This document shows positions 20,958 through 28,897 of a stretch of DNA of 64,000 nt, one piece after another. The stretch is from assembly GCF_022899355.1 (NCBI RefSeq), contig NZ_JALJCK010000004.1:124001-188000 (forward strand), given 5' to 3'. The notes under the pieces were generated by a model. The model was not told where the DNA came from. It saw nothing but the letters and a program-made list of their open reading frames with translations, and did not search any database. Position numbers and translations under genes: made by a program. The first letter of the stretch is position 1; each line of letters begins with the position of its first letter. This DNA comes from Shinella yambaruensis. GTDB lineage: Bacteria; Pseudomonadota; Alphaproteobacteria; Rhizobiales; Rhizobiaceae.

Positions 20958-22430
20958 ATGGTGGACAGAGACGGGGTGCCGTCCTTGACCGAGAAGCCGG
21001 TGCCGGCGGTCGGCTTCCTGTCCGGCCTGTCGGGGCGGCTCCTCCTGGTCACGGCCATCTTCGTCCTGATCGCCGAAGTGCTGATCTTCGTGCCGTCGGT
21101 CGCCAACATGCGCCTGCAATGGCTGCGCGACCGCCTGAACACGGCGGCCGCCGCCAGCGTCGTCATCGAGGGCCTGCCGGACCACGAGCTGCCGCGCGCC
21201 GTACAGGAAGAGACGCTGATGGCGACCGGCACCAAGGCGATCATCCTGAAGCGGGAGGACGCCTCCCGCATGGTCGCCGCCGTCGACATGCCGCCGAGCA
21301 TCGACGCGCAATACGATCTTTCCGACGTCTCGACGCTGACCGCCGTCTACGACGCCTTCGACACGCTGCTCTTCGGCGGCGACCGCGTCATCCGCGTCTT
21401 CGGCCCGGTCGGCGAATCGAGCACGCGCATCGAGCTGCTGCTCGACGAGCGGGCACTGCGCCGCGCCATGCTGGGCTATGCGCGCAACGTCTTCATCCTG
21501 TCCATGATCATCTCCGTGGTCACGGCGAGCCCCATCTTCTTCGCGCTCAACCGCCTGCTGATCCGCCCGATCCGCCGCATGACCGCGAACATCCAGGAAT
21601 TCGCCGCCGACCCGTCGAACCCGGCGCGCGTGCTGGAGCCGTCCGGCGGGCGCGACGAGATCGCCGTCGCCGGCATCCATCTCGCCGCCATGCAGCAGAC
21701 GTTGCAACGCACGCTGAAGGAGCAGAAGAACCTCGCCGATCTCGGACTTGCCGTGTCGAAGATCAACCACGACATGCGCAACATCCTCTCCTCGGCCCAG
21801 CTGATGTCCGACCGCCTGTCCGACGTCGACGACCCCGTGGTCAAGCGTGTCGCGCCGAAGCTCCTGCGCAGCATCGACCGGGCGGTGGGCTATACCAACG
21901 AGGTGCTCTCCTACGGCCGGATGCGCGAGCCGGAGCCGCGCCGCCGCTTCGTCGCGCTGCGCCCGCTGGTTCAGGAGGTTTCCGAGGTGCTGGCGCTCGA
22001 TTCGCGCAGCGACATCGATTTCGTCGCGCAGGTCGAGCCGGGCCTCCAGGTCGATGCCGACAGCGAGCAGCTCTTCCGCGTCATCCACAATCTGTGCCGC
22101 AACGCCGTCGAGGCGCTGTCGCAGGACAGCGGCGCGGAGCGCCGCACCGTGCTCGTCACGGGGCTTCGCACCGGCAGCGTCGTCTCCATCGCCATCGACG
22201 ACAACGGCCCCGGCATGCCCGCCAAGGCGCGCGAAAACCTCTTTGCCGCCTTCCGCGGCTCCGTGCGCTCGGGCGGCACGGGCCTTGGCCTTGCGATCGC
22301 CCGCGAGCTCGTGCTCGCCCATGGCGGCACCATCGCGCTGGTGGAAAAGCCGACGCCCGGCACGCTGTTCCGCATCGAACTGCCGGACCGCCCCGTCCCC
22401 CTCGACGCCTTCCGCCACCGCGCCTCGTAA
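20958..22430 (+). CDS. Orphan membrane sensor histidine kinase
   Basis: A 490-residue kinase with TM1 about 27-48, a periplasmic domain about 50-175, TM2 about 176-197, HAMP about 198-250, a phosphoacceptor helix SKINHDMRNIL (H271) and a HATPase domain with N-box HNLCRNAVEAL (N382), G1 DNGPGM and G2 GGTGLGLAIA. The H-box variant HDMRN is that of the HDxxN type kinases. No response regulator is adjacent, so its partner is unknown. GAGGAG lies ahead of the ATG. Confidence 0.9.
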   Translation: MVDRDGVPSLTEKPVPAVGFLSGLSGRLLLVTAIFVLIAEVLIFVPSVANMRLQWLRDRLNTAAAASVVIEGLPDHELPRAVQEETLMATGTKAIILKREDASRMVAAVDMPPSIDAQYDLSDVSTLTAVYDAFDTLLFGGDRVIRVFGPVGESSTRIELLLDERALRRAMLGYARNVFILSMIISVVTASPIFFALNRLLIRPIRRMTANIQEFAADPSNPARVLEPSGGRDEIAVAGIHLAAMQQTLQRTLKEQKNLADLGLAVSKINHDMRNILSSAQLMSDRLSDVDDPVVKRVAPKLLRSIDRAVGYTNEVLSYGRMREPEPRRRFVALRPLVQEVSEVLALDSRSDIDFVAQVEPGLQVDADSEQLFRVIHNLCRNAVEALSQDSGAERRTVLVTGLRTGSVVSIAIDDNGPGMPAKARENLFAAFRGSVRSGGTGLGLAIARELVLAHGGTIALVEKPTPGTLFRIELPDRPVPLDAFRHRAS

Positions 22431-22566
22431 TCCGGGCCTCTGCTGCTCCCCCGTGTGACGGCCCGATGAAAAAAGTACATTATTTCTGCGAAAGACGCTT
22501 GCAATAGACCGGAGGACCCTTTAGAGAACCGCCTCGCAGCCGGGCAACACGCCCGCCACTGCCAGC

Positions 22567-22643
22567 GCACCCGTAGCTCAGCTGGATAGAGCACCAGACT
22601 ACGAATCTGGGGGTCAGGAGTTCGAATCTCTTCGGGTGCGCCA
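22567..22643 (+). tRNA. tRNA-Arg (anticodon ACG)
   Basis: A 77-nt cloverleaf: acceptor GCACCCG/CGGGTGC, D-arm GCTCAGCTGGATAGAGC, anticodon stem CCAGA/TCTGG with loop CTACGAA (anticodon ACG), T-loop TTCGAAT and an encoded CCA end. It reads CGU/CGC/CGA once A34 is deaminated to inosine. A possible promoter, TTGCAA with TAGAGA 17 bases later, ends about 45 bases upstream. Confidence 0.97.
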
Positions 22644-22869
22644 TTCTTCCCAATCCAAAAGATGATCTGCCGGCCGCTCCGCGGTCGAACCTGGCCGTCC
22701 TCGGCTCTCTCCCGGCATTGCCGTTCGCGTGACCGATATGCCACGCGGGGCGCTCCGTGGCAGTCCTTGCCTTCGGGCTCTCTTCAAAACCGCCCGCCGC
22801 TCGGCTAAGCAGGGATGAACGGTGCGAGGTATGCACCGGCGAAACCTTGAAAGCGGAAGGAAGCGGGGC

Positions 22870-24117
22870 ATGATGAACCGCGAAATGCCGCGCGTATTGC
22901 GTCGCGTGATCTTCGCCGGACTGCTTGCCCTTGCAGGTTGCGCCGGCCGGCCGGAGGGCGTGCTCGTGCCGAGCGGCGAAACGCCGGCGGGCGTCTCCAC
23001 GGTGGACCTCCTGGTCGCCACCACCCGCGCGCCCTCGCAACAACCGGGCGTGCTGTTTTCCGGCGAGCGCGGCTCCGAGCTCGTCATGCGCGACATCACC
23101 GTCTCCATTCCGCCGGACGGCAAGCGCAAGGTGGGGCAGGTGCAATGGCCGGAAAAGCTGCCGGCCGATCCGATGAAGGATTTCTCCACCGTCAGCGTGA
23201 CGCCGATCGACAGCGCGAAGGCCGGCCGCGCCTGGCTCGACGGGCACCTGCCGAAGAGCCGTCGCGTGCTCGTCTTCGTGCACGGCTTCAACAACCGCTA
23301 TGAGGATGCCGTCTACCGCTTCGCGCAGATCGTGCACGATTCGAAGACCGACGCCGCGCCCGTCATCTTCACCTGGCCCTCGCGCGCCAGCATCTTCGAC
23401 TATTCCTACGACAAGGAAAGCACGAACTATTCGCGCGATGCGCTGGAGGAGCTGCTGCGGGCGGCGGTCGACACGCCGGAGGTCGGCGAGATCACCATCA
23501 TGGCCCATTCCATGGGTACCTGGCTTGCGGTGGAGACGCTGCGCCAGATGGCGATCCGCGACGGGCGCGTGCCGAAGAAGATCCAGCAGGTCATCCTCGC
23601 CTCGCCCGACCTCGACGTGGACGTCTTCGGCCAGCAGCTGCGCGCCATCGGCGCGGAGCGCCCGCAATTCACGCTCTTCGTTTCGCGTGACGACCGGGCG
23701 CTGACGCTCTCGCGGCGCATTTCCGGCAATGTCGACCGGCTCGGCCAGATCGACCCGTCCCAGGAACCCTATCGCAGCATGCTGGAAAAGCAGGGCATCA
23801 TCGTGCTGGACCTGACGGCGCTGAAATCCGGCGACAGCCTGAACCACGGGAAGTTCGCTGAAAGTCCGGAGGTCGTCCGGCTCATCGGCAACCGGCTGAT
23901 CGCCGGCCAGACCGTCACCGATTCCGAGGTGGGCCTCGGCGACCGGCTCGGTGCGGTGGCGCTCGGCACGGCGCAGACGGTGGGCAGCGTCGCCAGCATC
24001 GCGGTCTCCACGCCCATCGCCGTCTTCGATCCGGTGACGCGCAAGAACTACGACGACCAGTGGCTGCGGTTCGGCCGCTCGGTCGAGGATACCGCGGTGA
24101 CGGCGACCGGACAGTAA
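22870..24117 (+). CDS. Alpha/beta-hydrolase lipoprotein (DUF900 esterase-like)
   Basis: A 415-residue protein with a lipoprotein signal (VIFAGLLALAGC, lipobox LAGC, acylated C24). The hydrolase core shows the oxyanion region LVFVHGFNNRYEDA and nucleophile elbow IMAHSMGTWLA, matching DUF900 predicted esterases. A C-terminal tail (about 340-415) is unique. It probably acts at the periplasmic face of a membrane; substrate unknown. The start was set at the first of two adjacent ATGs behind the GGAAGGAAG site; an earlier ATG would give a poor signal peptide. Confidence 0.85.
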   Translation: MMNREMPRVLRRVIFAGLLALAGCAGRPEGVLVPSGETPAGVSTVDLLVATTRAPSQQPGVLFSGERGSELVMRDITVSIPPDGKRKVGQVQWPEKLPADPMKDFSTVSVTPIDSAKAGRAWLDGHLPKSRRVLVFVHGFNNRYEDAVYRFAQIVHDSKTDAAPVIFTWPSRASIFDYSYDKESTNYSRDALEELLRAAVDTPEVGEITIMAHSMGTWLAVETLRQMAIRDGRVPKKIQQVILASPDLDVDVFGQQLRAIGAERPQFTLFVSRDDRALTLSRRISGNVDRLGQIDPSQEPYRSMLEKQGIIVLDLTALKSGDSLNHGKFAESPEVVRLIGNRLIAGQTVTDSEVGLGDRLGAVALGTAQTVGSVASIAVSTPIAVFDPVTRKNYDDQWLRFGRSVEDTAVTATGQ

Positions 24118-24120
24118 AAA

Positions 24121-24142
24121 GGCGGCCCCCGCAGGGGCCGCC
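24121..24142 (-). terminator. Terminator between convergent genes
   Basis: GGCGGCCCC/GGGGCCGCC arms (9 bp) around CGCA. On the minus strand it is followed by TTTTTAC, so it mainly terminates the DUF1236 gene; it begins three bases after the esterase stop and may serve both. Confidence 0.8.
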
Positions 24143-24164
24143 CTTCCTCGATGATCCCGCGGGG

Positions 24165-24800
24165 TCAGCGGACCCAGATCACCTCGCGGGTGCTGCGGTC
24201 GACGAGAACGGGTCGTTCGTCGACATAGATGTAACCATAGGTCGGGCTTTCCGGCACTTCGACGATCTGGACGGTGTCCGGAACCACGACGCCGGCCTCG
24301 ACCGGGCCTTCCAGCACGACGGGCTCCAGCGGGTGGCGCTCGACATAGGTGATGGTCGTCTCCGGGATGTCAGGCGAGATGCTGGCGGTCGTCTCGATCT
24401 CGGGCGCATAGACGACCTGGCGGCTGTCCGTGCGCACGATCACCGGGCGGTTGTCGATATAGACATAGGCGAGGTCCGGATGATCGGGGATCGGCGTCAG
24501 CGTGACGGTGTCGTCGAAGCGCGTGTCGGCAGTCAGCTGTCCGTCCAGGACGACCGGCGGCGTCGGGTTTTCCATAACATAGACGCGGGCATCGTCCGGA
24601 ACGGCGGCTTCCGCACCGATCGCCACGCCGACGACGCCCCCGACGATGGCGCCGACCGGGCCGCCGACCACGGCGCCCGCAGCAGCACCGGCGGCACCGC
24701 CCGCAGCGCCGCCGAGAACTTCCTTGTCGCCATCGTCCGCATGGGCGACCGTGGCGCCGATGAGTGCCAGCGCGGCACCGGCCATGAGAATCTTGCGCAT
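24165..24800 (-). CDS. DUF1236 protein with glycine-zipper segment
   Basis: A 211-residue exported protein: signal peptide (KILMAGAALALIGATVAHA), a Gly/Ala-rich glycine-zipper stretch (about 28-65) of the kind found in outer-membrane-associated proteins, and then two DUF1236 repeats ending YVYIDNRPVIV and YIYVDERPVLV. Function is unknown; DUF1236 is largely restricted to Rhizobiales. A strong GGAGAAAG site precedes the chosen ATG. Confidence 0.85.
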   Translation of the reverse strand: MRKILMAGAALALIGATVAHADDGDKEVLGGAAGGAAGAAAGAVVGGPVGAIVGGVVGVAIGAEAAVPDDARVYVMENPTPPVVLDGQLTADTRFDDTVTLTPIPDHPDLAYVYIDNRPVIVRTDSRQVVYAPEIETTASISPDIPETTITYVERHPLEPVVLEGPVEAGVVVPDTVQIVEVPESPTYGYIYVDERPVLVDRSTREVIWVR

Positions 24801-24923
24801 GTCTTTCTCCTTCGAAAGTTGGGTTTCCCACCCCTTCGGCGGAGACAACGTAAGATGCCCTGCCCGGTTCCCGCAGAACGCGGATCGGGCATCACGATGT
24901 GTAACGCGTGTTAACCGGCCTCT

Positions 24924-25730
24924 TCAGGCGATCTCGGAATCGCGCCGTGCGATTTCATAGTCCTCGTGGTGTACCTGCAGGCCCTCGCCCGTCACCACGA
25001 CGATGCCGTAGGCGGCAGGCTCGTCCACCGAGAGCGAGGCGTTCGGCGTGTCGAAGGGCATCGGCTGCTGATGGACGGGGCTCTTGAAGATGGAGAAGGG
25101 AATGCCGCGATGCGAGCCGCCGATCGTGCGGTGCACATGGCCGGCGAAGATGTGGCGCACATTGTCGTGTTTCAGCACGAGATCGTAGAAGGCGTCCTCG
25201 TTGCCGAGCCTGATCGCATCCATGCCGGTAAAACCCGTCTTGTGCGGCGGGTGGTGCATGAAGAGGAGGACCGGAAGGCCGTTCGCGCCCGCCAGCATCC
25301 GGTCGAGCCAGGCGAGGCGTCGTTCGCACAGGTAGCCGGCATGGCTGCGCGGATAGTCGTAGGGTGGAGCGAAGAGCGTGTCGAGCAGCACCACGCGGCA
25401 GTCGTCGAAGTCGATCACCTGCTGCACGAAGCCGTCCTCGTCGGGCGCCACATGGGCGAAGGTCTCAAGGAAACGCTCGCGATAGTCGTGGTTGCCGATG
25501 GTGATGGCGGCGGGCGGCACGAGCAGCGACAGCAGGTCGCGCAGGCGCTCGTAGGACATCGTGTCGGCACGGTGCGTCAGGTCGCCGGTGAAGATGACCC
25601 GGTCGGCGTCGGCATGGTGACGGTTGACATGCTCGATGCCGGCAAGCAGGCGCTGATAGGGATCGAGGCCGATGATCTTCGTGCCCTCGGGCACCATGTG
25701 CAGATCGGTGAAGACAATGAGCTTGGTCAT
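24924..25730 (-). CDS. Class III cyclic-nucleotide/glycerol phosphodiesterase
   Basis: A 268-residue calcineurin-like metallophosphoesterase. All five metal-site blocks are present: D9-x-H11 (TDLHMVP), GDLTHR (D50), GNHDYR (N80, H81), FMHHPPH and GHVHR. The order and spacing fit the GpdQ/CpdA group, which hydrolyse cAMP or glycerophosphodiesters through a dinuclear centre. The frame is open far upstream, but family length and the ATG at VFTDLH set the start. A cAMP role would connect it with the cyclase/Crp locus nearby (inference). Confidence 0.9.
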   Translation of the reverse strand: MTKLIVFTDLHMVPEGTKIIGLDPYQRLLAGIEHVNRHHADADRVIFTGDLTHRADTMSYERLRDLLSLLVPPAAITIGNHDYRERFLETFAHVAPDEDGFVQQVIDFDDCRVVLLDTLFAPPYDYPRSHAGYLCERRLAWLDRMLAGANGLPVLLFMHHPPHKTGFTGMDAIRLGNEDAFYDLVLKHDNVRHIFAGHVHRTIGGSHRGIPFSIFKSPVHQQPMPFDTPNASLSVDEPAAYGIVVVTGEGLQVHHEDYEIARRDSEIA

Positions 25731-25838
25731 GAAAGGGCCTCGTGGCGAACGGATTGTCCGGGATGGGCAACCTCCTCCCGGGTGCTTTTCGTAGCGTGCA
25801 AACCCGTCGCATGAAAAGCAGTTGGAACGAGCGGCAAT

Positions 25839-25850
25839 CTGATATATCAG
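25839..25850. promoter_or_regulatory. Perfect 12-bp palindrome upstream of racemase gene
   Basis: CTGATATATCAG, fully symmetric, sits 79 bases before the racemase ATG and about 110 bases before the divergent phosphodiesterase start. It looks like an operator for a dimeric regulator such as GntR; no regulator gene is adjacent. Confidence 0.4.
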
Positions 25851-25928
25851 GAGGGTGAAGCAACTGTCCCCGCCATGGCCCCGGGGATGGAAACCGCCGC
25901 CGGACCGGCACAGACGGAGCATATCGAC

Positions 25929-26963
25929 ATGAGATGGAAGCGTACGATCCAGCTGCTGGACGTTCATTGCGAAGGCGAGATCGGCAAGGTGGCGATCGGC
26001 GGCGTGCCGAAGATCCCCGGCAACACGATCGCCGAGCAGCTCCACCACATCAACACGGTGGATGACAGCCTGCGCCGCTTCCTGTGCCTGGAGCCGCGCG
26101 CGGCCGCGACCGGTTCGGTGAACCTTCTGGTTCCCGCCAAGCGGCCGGAAGCCGATGCCGGCTTCATCATCCTGCAGGCCGACCAGGCGCACGCCTCCTC
26201 CGGTTCCAATTCGATCTGCGTCACCACGGCGCTCTTGGAATCCGGCATCGTCGAGATGAAGGAGCCGGAAACGGTGGTGGTGCTCGACACGGCCGCCGGC
26301 CTCGTCAAGGCGACGGCGACCTGCCGCGACGGGCGCTGCGAGAAAGTCAGGCTCACCATGGTGCCGTCCTTCGTGCAGGAGCTCGACGTGGAAATCGACA
26401 CGCCGCACTGGGGCCGCGTGCGCTTCGACATCTCCTATGGCGGCATTTTCTATGCGCTCGTCGATGTCGATCAGATCGGCACGAAGATCGAGAAGGCCAA
26501 TGCCCGTGCGCTTGTCGACGCCGGCATGGCGCTGAAGGACCTGATCAACACGTCGATGAAGGTGGTGCATCCGGAAATCCCGGAGATCAGTGGCGTTGCC
26601 TATGTCATGTTCCGTGATCGCGACCCGGATGGCCTGGTGCGGACCGCCACCACCATGTGGCCCGGCCGCGTCGACCGCTCGCCCTGCGGCACCGGCAACT
26701 CGGCCAACCTCGCCACGCTGCACGCCCGCGGCCTTGCCAAGGTGGGCGACACGTTCCGCTCGCGCTCGATCATCGGGTCCGAATTCGAGGTGGGGCTCGA
26801 GGCTGAAACGGTCGTTGCCGGCCGCAAGGCCATCATCCCGACCATCACCGGCCGCGGCTGGACGTTCGGCCTGCACCAAGTCGCGCTCGACCCGACCGAT
26901 CCGCTGGCGAACGGCTTTGCGATGACGGATACCTGGGGGCCTCAGGCGGGCGAGATCCGCTGA
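25929..26963 (+). CDS. Proline racemase superfamily enzyme (hydroxyproline type)
   Basis: A 344-residue cytoplasmic enzyme of the proline racemase / 4-hydroxyproline epimerase / trans-3-hydroxyproline dehydratase superfamily. The second catalytic Cys is kept (RSPCGTGNSAN, C253). At the first catalytic position, where racemases carry Cys in an MCGH block, this protein has S91 in ASSGSNS. A Ser/Cys pair points away from a classic proline racemase; epimerase or dehydratase activity is likelier, not decidable from sequence. The start MRWKRTIQLLDVHCEGEIGK is the family N-terminus. Confidence 0.85.
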   Translation: MRWKRTIQLLDVHCEGEIGKVAIGGVPKIPGNTIAEQLHHINTVDDSLRRFLCLEPRAAATGSVNLLVPAKRPEADAGFIILQADQAHASSGSNSICVTTALLESGIVEMKEPETVVVLDTAAGLVKATATCRDGRCEKVRLTMVPSFVQELDVEIDTPHWGRVRFDISYGGIFYALVDVDQIGTKIEKANARALVDAGMALKDLINTSMKVVHPEIPEISGVAYVMFRDRDPDGLVRTATTMWPGRVDRSPCGTGNSANLATLHARGLAKVGDTFRSRSIIGSEFEVGLEAETVVAGRKAIIPTITGRGWTFGLHQVALDPTDPLANGFAMTDTWGPQAGEIR

Positions 26964-26982
26964 TCCCGCCCCAAGGAAAGGC

Positions 26983-28017
26983 TTAGTTTCCGGCGTAGTG
27001 CTTCTCGATGGCGCCGAGGGTGATCGGGTCGATCTCCGCATTCTCGGCACCGGCAATCAGCTTGCGTCCGGCAAGCACCTGCTTGATGGCAAGGCGGGCG
27101 TCGGCGCTGAGCTTTTCCGGCGTGTCGCGCAGAATGACCTCGAGATCGACATCGCGCATCTCGAAGGCCGCGACGAGGCTGGTCACCGCCTGCTCGACAT
27201 TCTTCACGATGCCGGTGCCGCTCTGCTGCATCAGGCCGAATTTCAGCTTGCCGTAGCTGTCGCCGCGGTCGGCGGCCTGCTTGAAGTAGCCGGCGGCCGC
27301 GGCAAGGTCCTGCGAGATGCCTTCCCCGGCTTCCAGCATGAGGCCGAGATTGATCATCGCATCGACGCTGCCGCCCTCGGCGGCGAGGCGGTAGAAGGCC
27401 GCCGCCCGTGCATTGTCCTCCTCGATCAGGCTGCCGTCGTCGAGCAGCACGCCGAGATTGAAGGCGGCGGTCTCGTCGCCGGCGGCGGCTGCCTTGTCGA
27501 ACCAGCGGGCTGCCGCCGCGCCGTCGATCTTCGTGCCGATACCGTCACGATAGGCGACGGCGAGATTGTAGGCGCCGAGCAGGTCGCCCAGTTCGGCAGC
27601 CTTCTTGTAATGGCTGAATTCCGCGGCGGCATCGCCGCGCTTGCCGAGCATGGCGCCGTAGTTCACCATCGCCACCGTATGCCCGAGCGCGGCTGCCTCC
27701 GCATAGAGCTTCATCGCCTCGAGGTCCTGGCCGGCGCGCTCCAGCGCCCGGGCAAGCTGGAAGGCCATGCGCGCCCCGCCGCCGGCATTGTAGGCCTCGC
27801 GGCAGGCCGACAGCGCCGGGCCGATCTTGATGTCGTCGAGCGCGACCGGCGCGAAGGCTGTGTCGCGCGTCATGTCGTAGCGGCTGCCGGCGCTGGCGTC
27901 GCACCGGTTTTCGATGGAAAGCGTATCGGCCCTGGCGCTGCCTGCGGCGCCTGCAAGAAGGACCGCGAAGAAAAGGGCGCGGCCAGCCGTCTTCATTCCT
28001 GTGGATCGCTTGATCAT
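26983..28017 (-). CDS. Exported Sel1/TPR-repeat protein
   Basis: A 344-residue protein with a signal peptide (about 1-31, ending AGSARA) followed by about six Sel1-type repeats from residue 75 to 290; examples are NYGAMLGKRGDAAAEFSHYK and NLGLMLEAGEGISQDLAAAA. Such solenoids mediate protein-protein contacts, often in envelope or stress signalling. The ATG behind GGGAGACGG was chosen. It converges on the racemase gene with a 19-base gap. Confidence 0.82.
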   Translation of the reverse strand: MIKRSTGMKTAGRALFFAVLLAGAAGSARADTLSIENRCDASAGSRYDMTRDTAFAPVALDDIKIGPALSACREAYNAGGGARMAFQLARALERAGQDLEAMKLYAEAAALGHTVAMVNYGAMLGKRGDAAAEFSHYKKAAELGDLLGAYNLAVAYRDGIGTKIDGAAAARWFDKAAAAGDETAAFNLGVLLDDGSLIEEDNARAAAFYRLAAEGGSVDAMINLGLMLEAGEGISQDLAAAAGYFKQAADRGDSYGKLKFGLMQQSGTGIVKNVEQAVTSLVAAFEMRDVDLEVILRDTPEKLSADARLAIKQVLAGRKLIAGAENAEIDPITLGAIEKHYAGN

Positions 28018-28205
28018 GATCCGTCTCCCTTCGTTGGATGACCGCACCTTAGAGGACGGGCGAAAGACGGCTGTTTCCGCGGGAACAGAAGGAGCGGGCA
28101 GGGCGGCGCATAAGGAGTGCAGGGCAGGCGGTGCGCGGTTGACGGCACGGTCTGCATCGGTTCAATTCCATTCCGTCGGGTTTGTTCTCGCGCGAAAGGC
28201 ATGTC

Positions 28206-28844
28206 ATGCGAACGCTCAACGCTTTCAGTCCGGTCTCCTTCAGCCGCAGGCTCTTCATCGCGGGCGGCGCGCTGGCCCTGACGGGCATCGGCATCCGCGC
28301 CACCCAGGCCAATGCCGTGATCGGCAAGGCCGTCGAGATCACCGGCGACGTCACCCGCAAGCAGGCGAACCATCTCGAGGGCCTGAAGGCCGGCGCGAGC
28401 CTGATGGACCATGATTTCCTCAAGACCGGCAAGGAAAGCTTCGCCTCGCTGGAGCTCGGCGACGATACCAGCCTGCTGCTCGGTAGCGAGACGGAACTCT
28501 TGATCGACACCTTCATCGCCGGCCAGGGCGGCGTCATCGAGCTCGGCACGGGGCAAATGGTCTTCGACCGGCCCGAAGGCCTTGCGAAGATCGACCTCAC
28601 CATGCGCACCGCCTTCGGCATGATCGGCGTGCGCGGCACCAAGTTCTTCGCCGGTCCGAGCCGCGGCGTCTTCGCCGTCTTCGTCGAGCACGGCCTCGTC
28701 GAGGTCTCGGGCGGCGGCGTCACGCGTCCGGTCGGCCGCGGCGAGGGCGTCGAGATCGCGTCGGCGGGCGCCGCGCCGGGCGAGATCACCCGATGGGGCG
28801 AGGCCCGCATCCGCGAAGCCTATGCGAGCGTCGGAATCCGCTGA
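28206..28844 (+). CDS. FecR-domain protein with Tat-like signal
   Basis: A 212-residue exported protein. The N-terminus FSRRLFIAGGALALTGIGI holds a twin-arginine-like motif and hydrophobic core. A FecR domain follows (LKAGASLMDHDFLKTGKES, GVRGTKFFAG), a beta-sandwich used as a periplasmic sensor or scaffold. No FecI-type sigma or TonB receptor is adjacent; instead it converges on a CHASE2 cyclase, a pairing common in proteobacteria. A cyclase-associated sensory role is inferred. Confidence 0.82.
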   Translation: MRTLNAFSPVSFSRRLFIAGGALALTGIGIRATQANAVIGKAVEITGDVTRKQANHLEGLKAGASLMDHDFLKTGKESFASLELGDDTSLLLGSETELLIDTFIAGQGGVIELGTGQMVFDRPEGLAKIDLTMRTAFGMIGVRGTKFFAGPSRGVFAVFVEHGLVEVSGGGVTRPVGRGEGVEIASAGAAPGEITRWGEARIREAYASVGIR

Positions 28845-28897
28845 CGCGCCCGTAAAATTGGGGGAAGGGCGGGTATGCGCCCGCGCCGGCCTGGGCG

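Noticed and set aside
18675-22418. A minus-strand open frame of about 1247 codons across the chemoreceptor and histidine kinase
   Set aside because: Antisense to two well-supported genes; its low-complexity Asp/Gly/Arg/His-rich translation is a high-GC artefact.
25731-27056. Upstream extension of the phosphodiesterase frame
   Set aside because: It runs antisense through the racemase gene; the family N-terminus begins at the ATG at 25,730.
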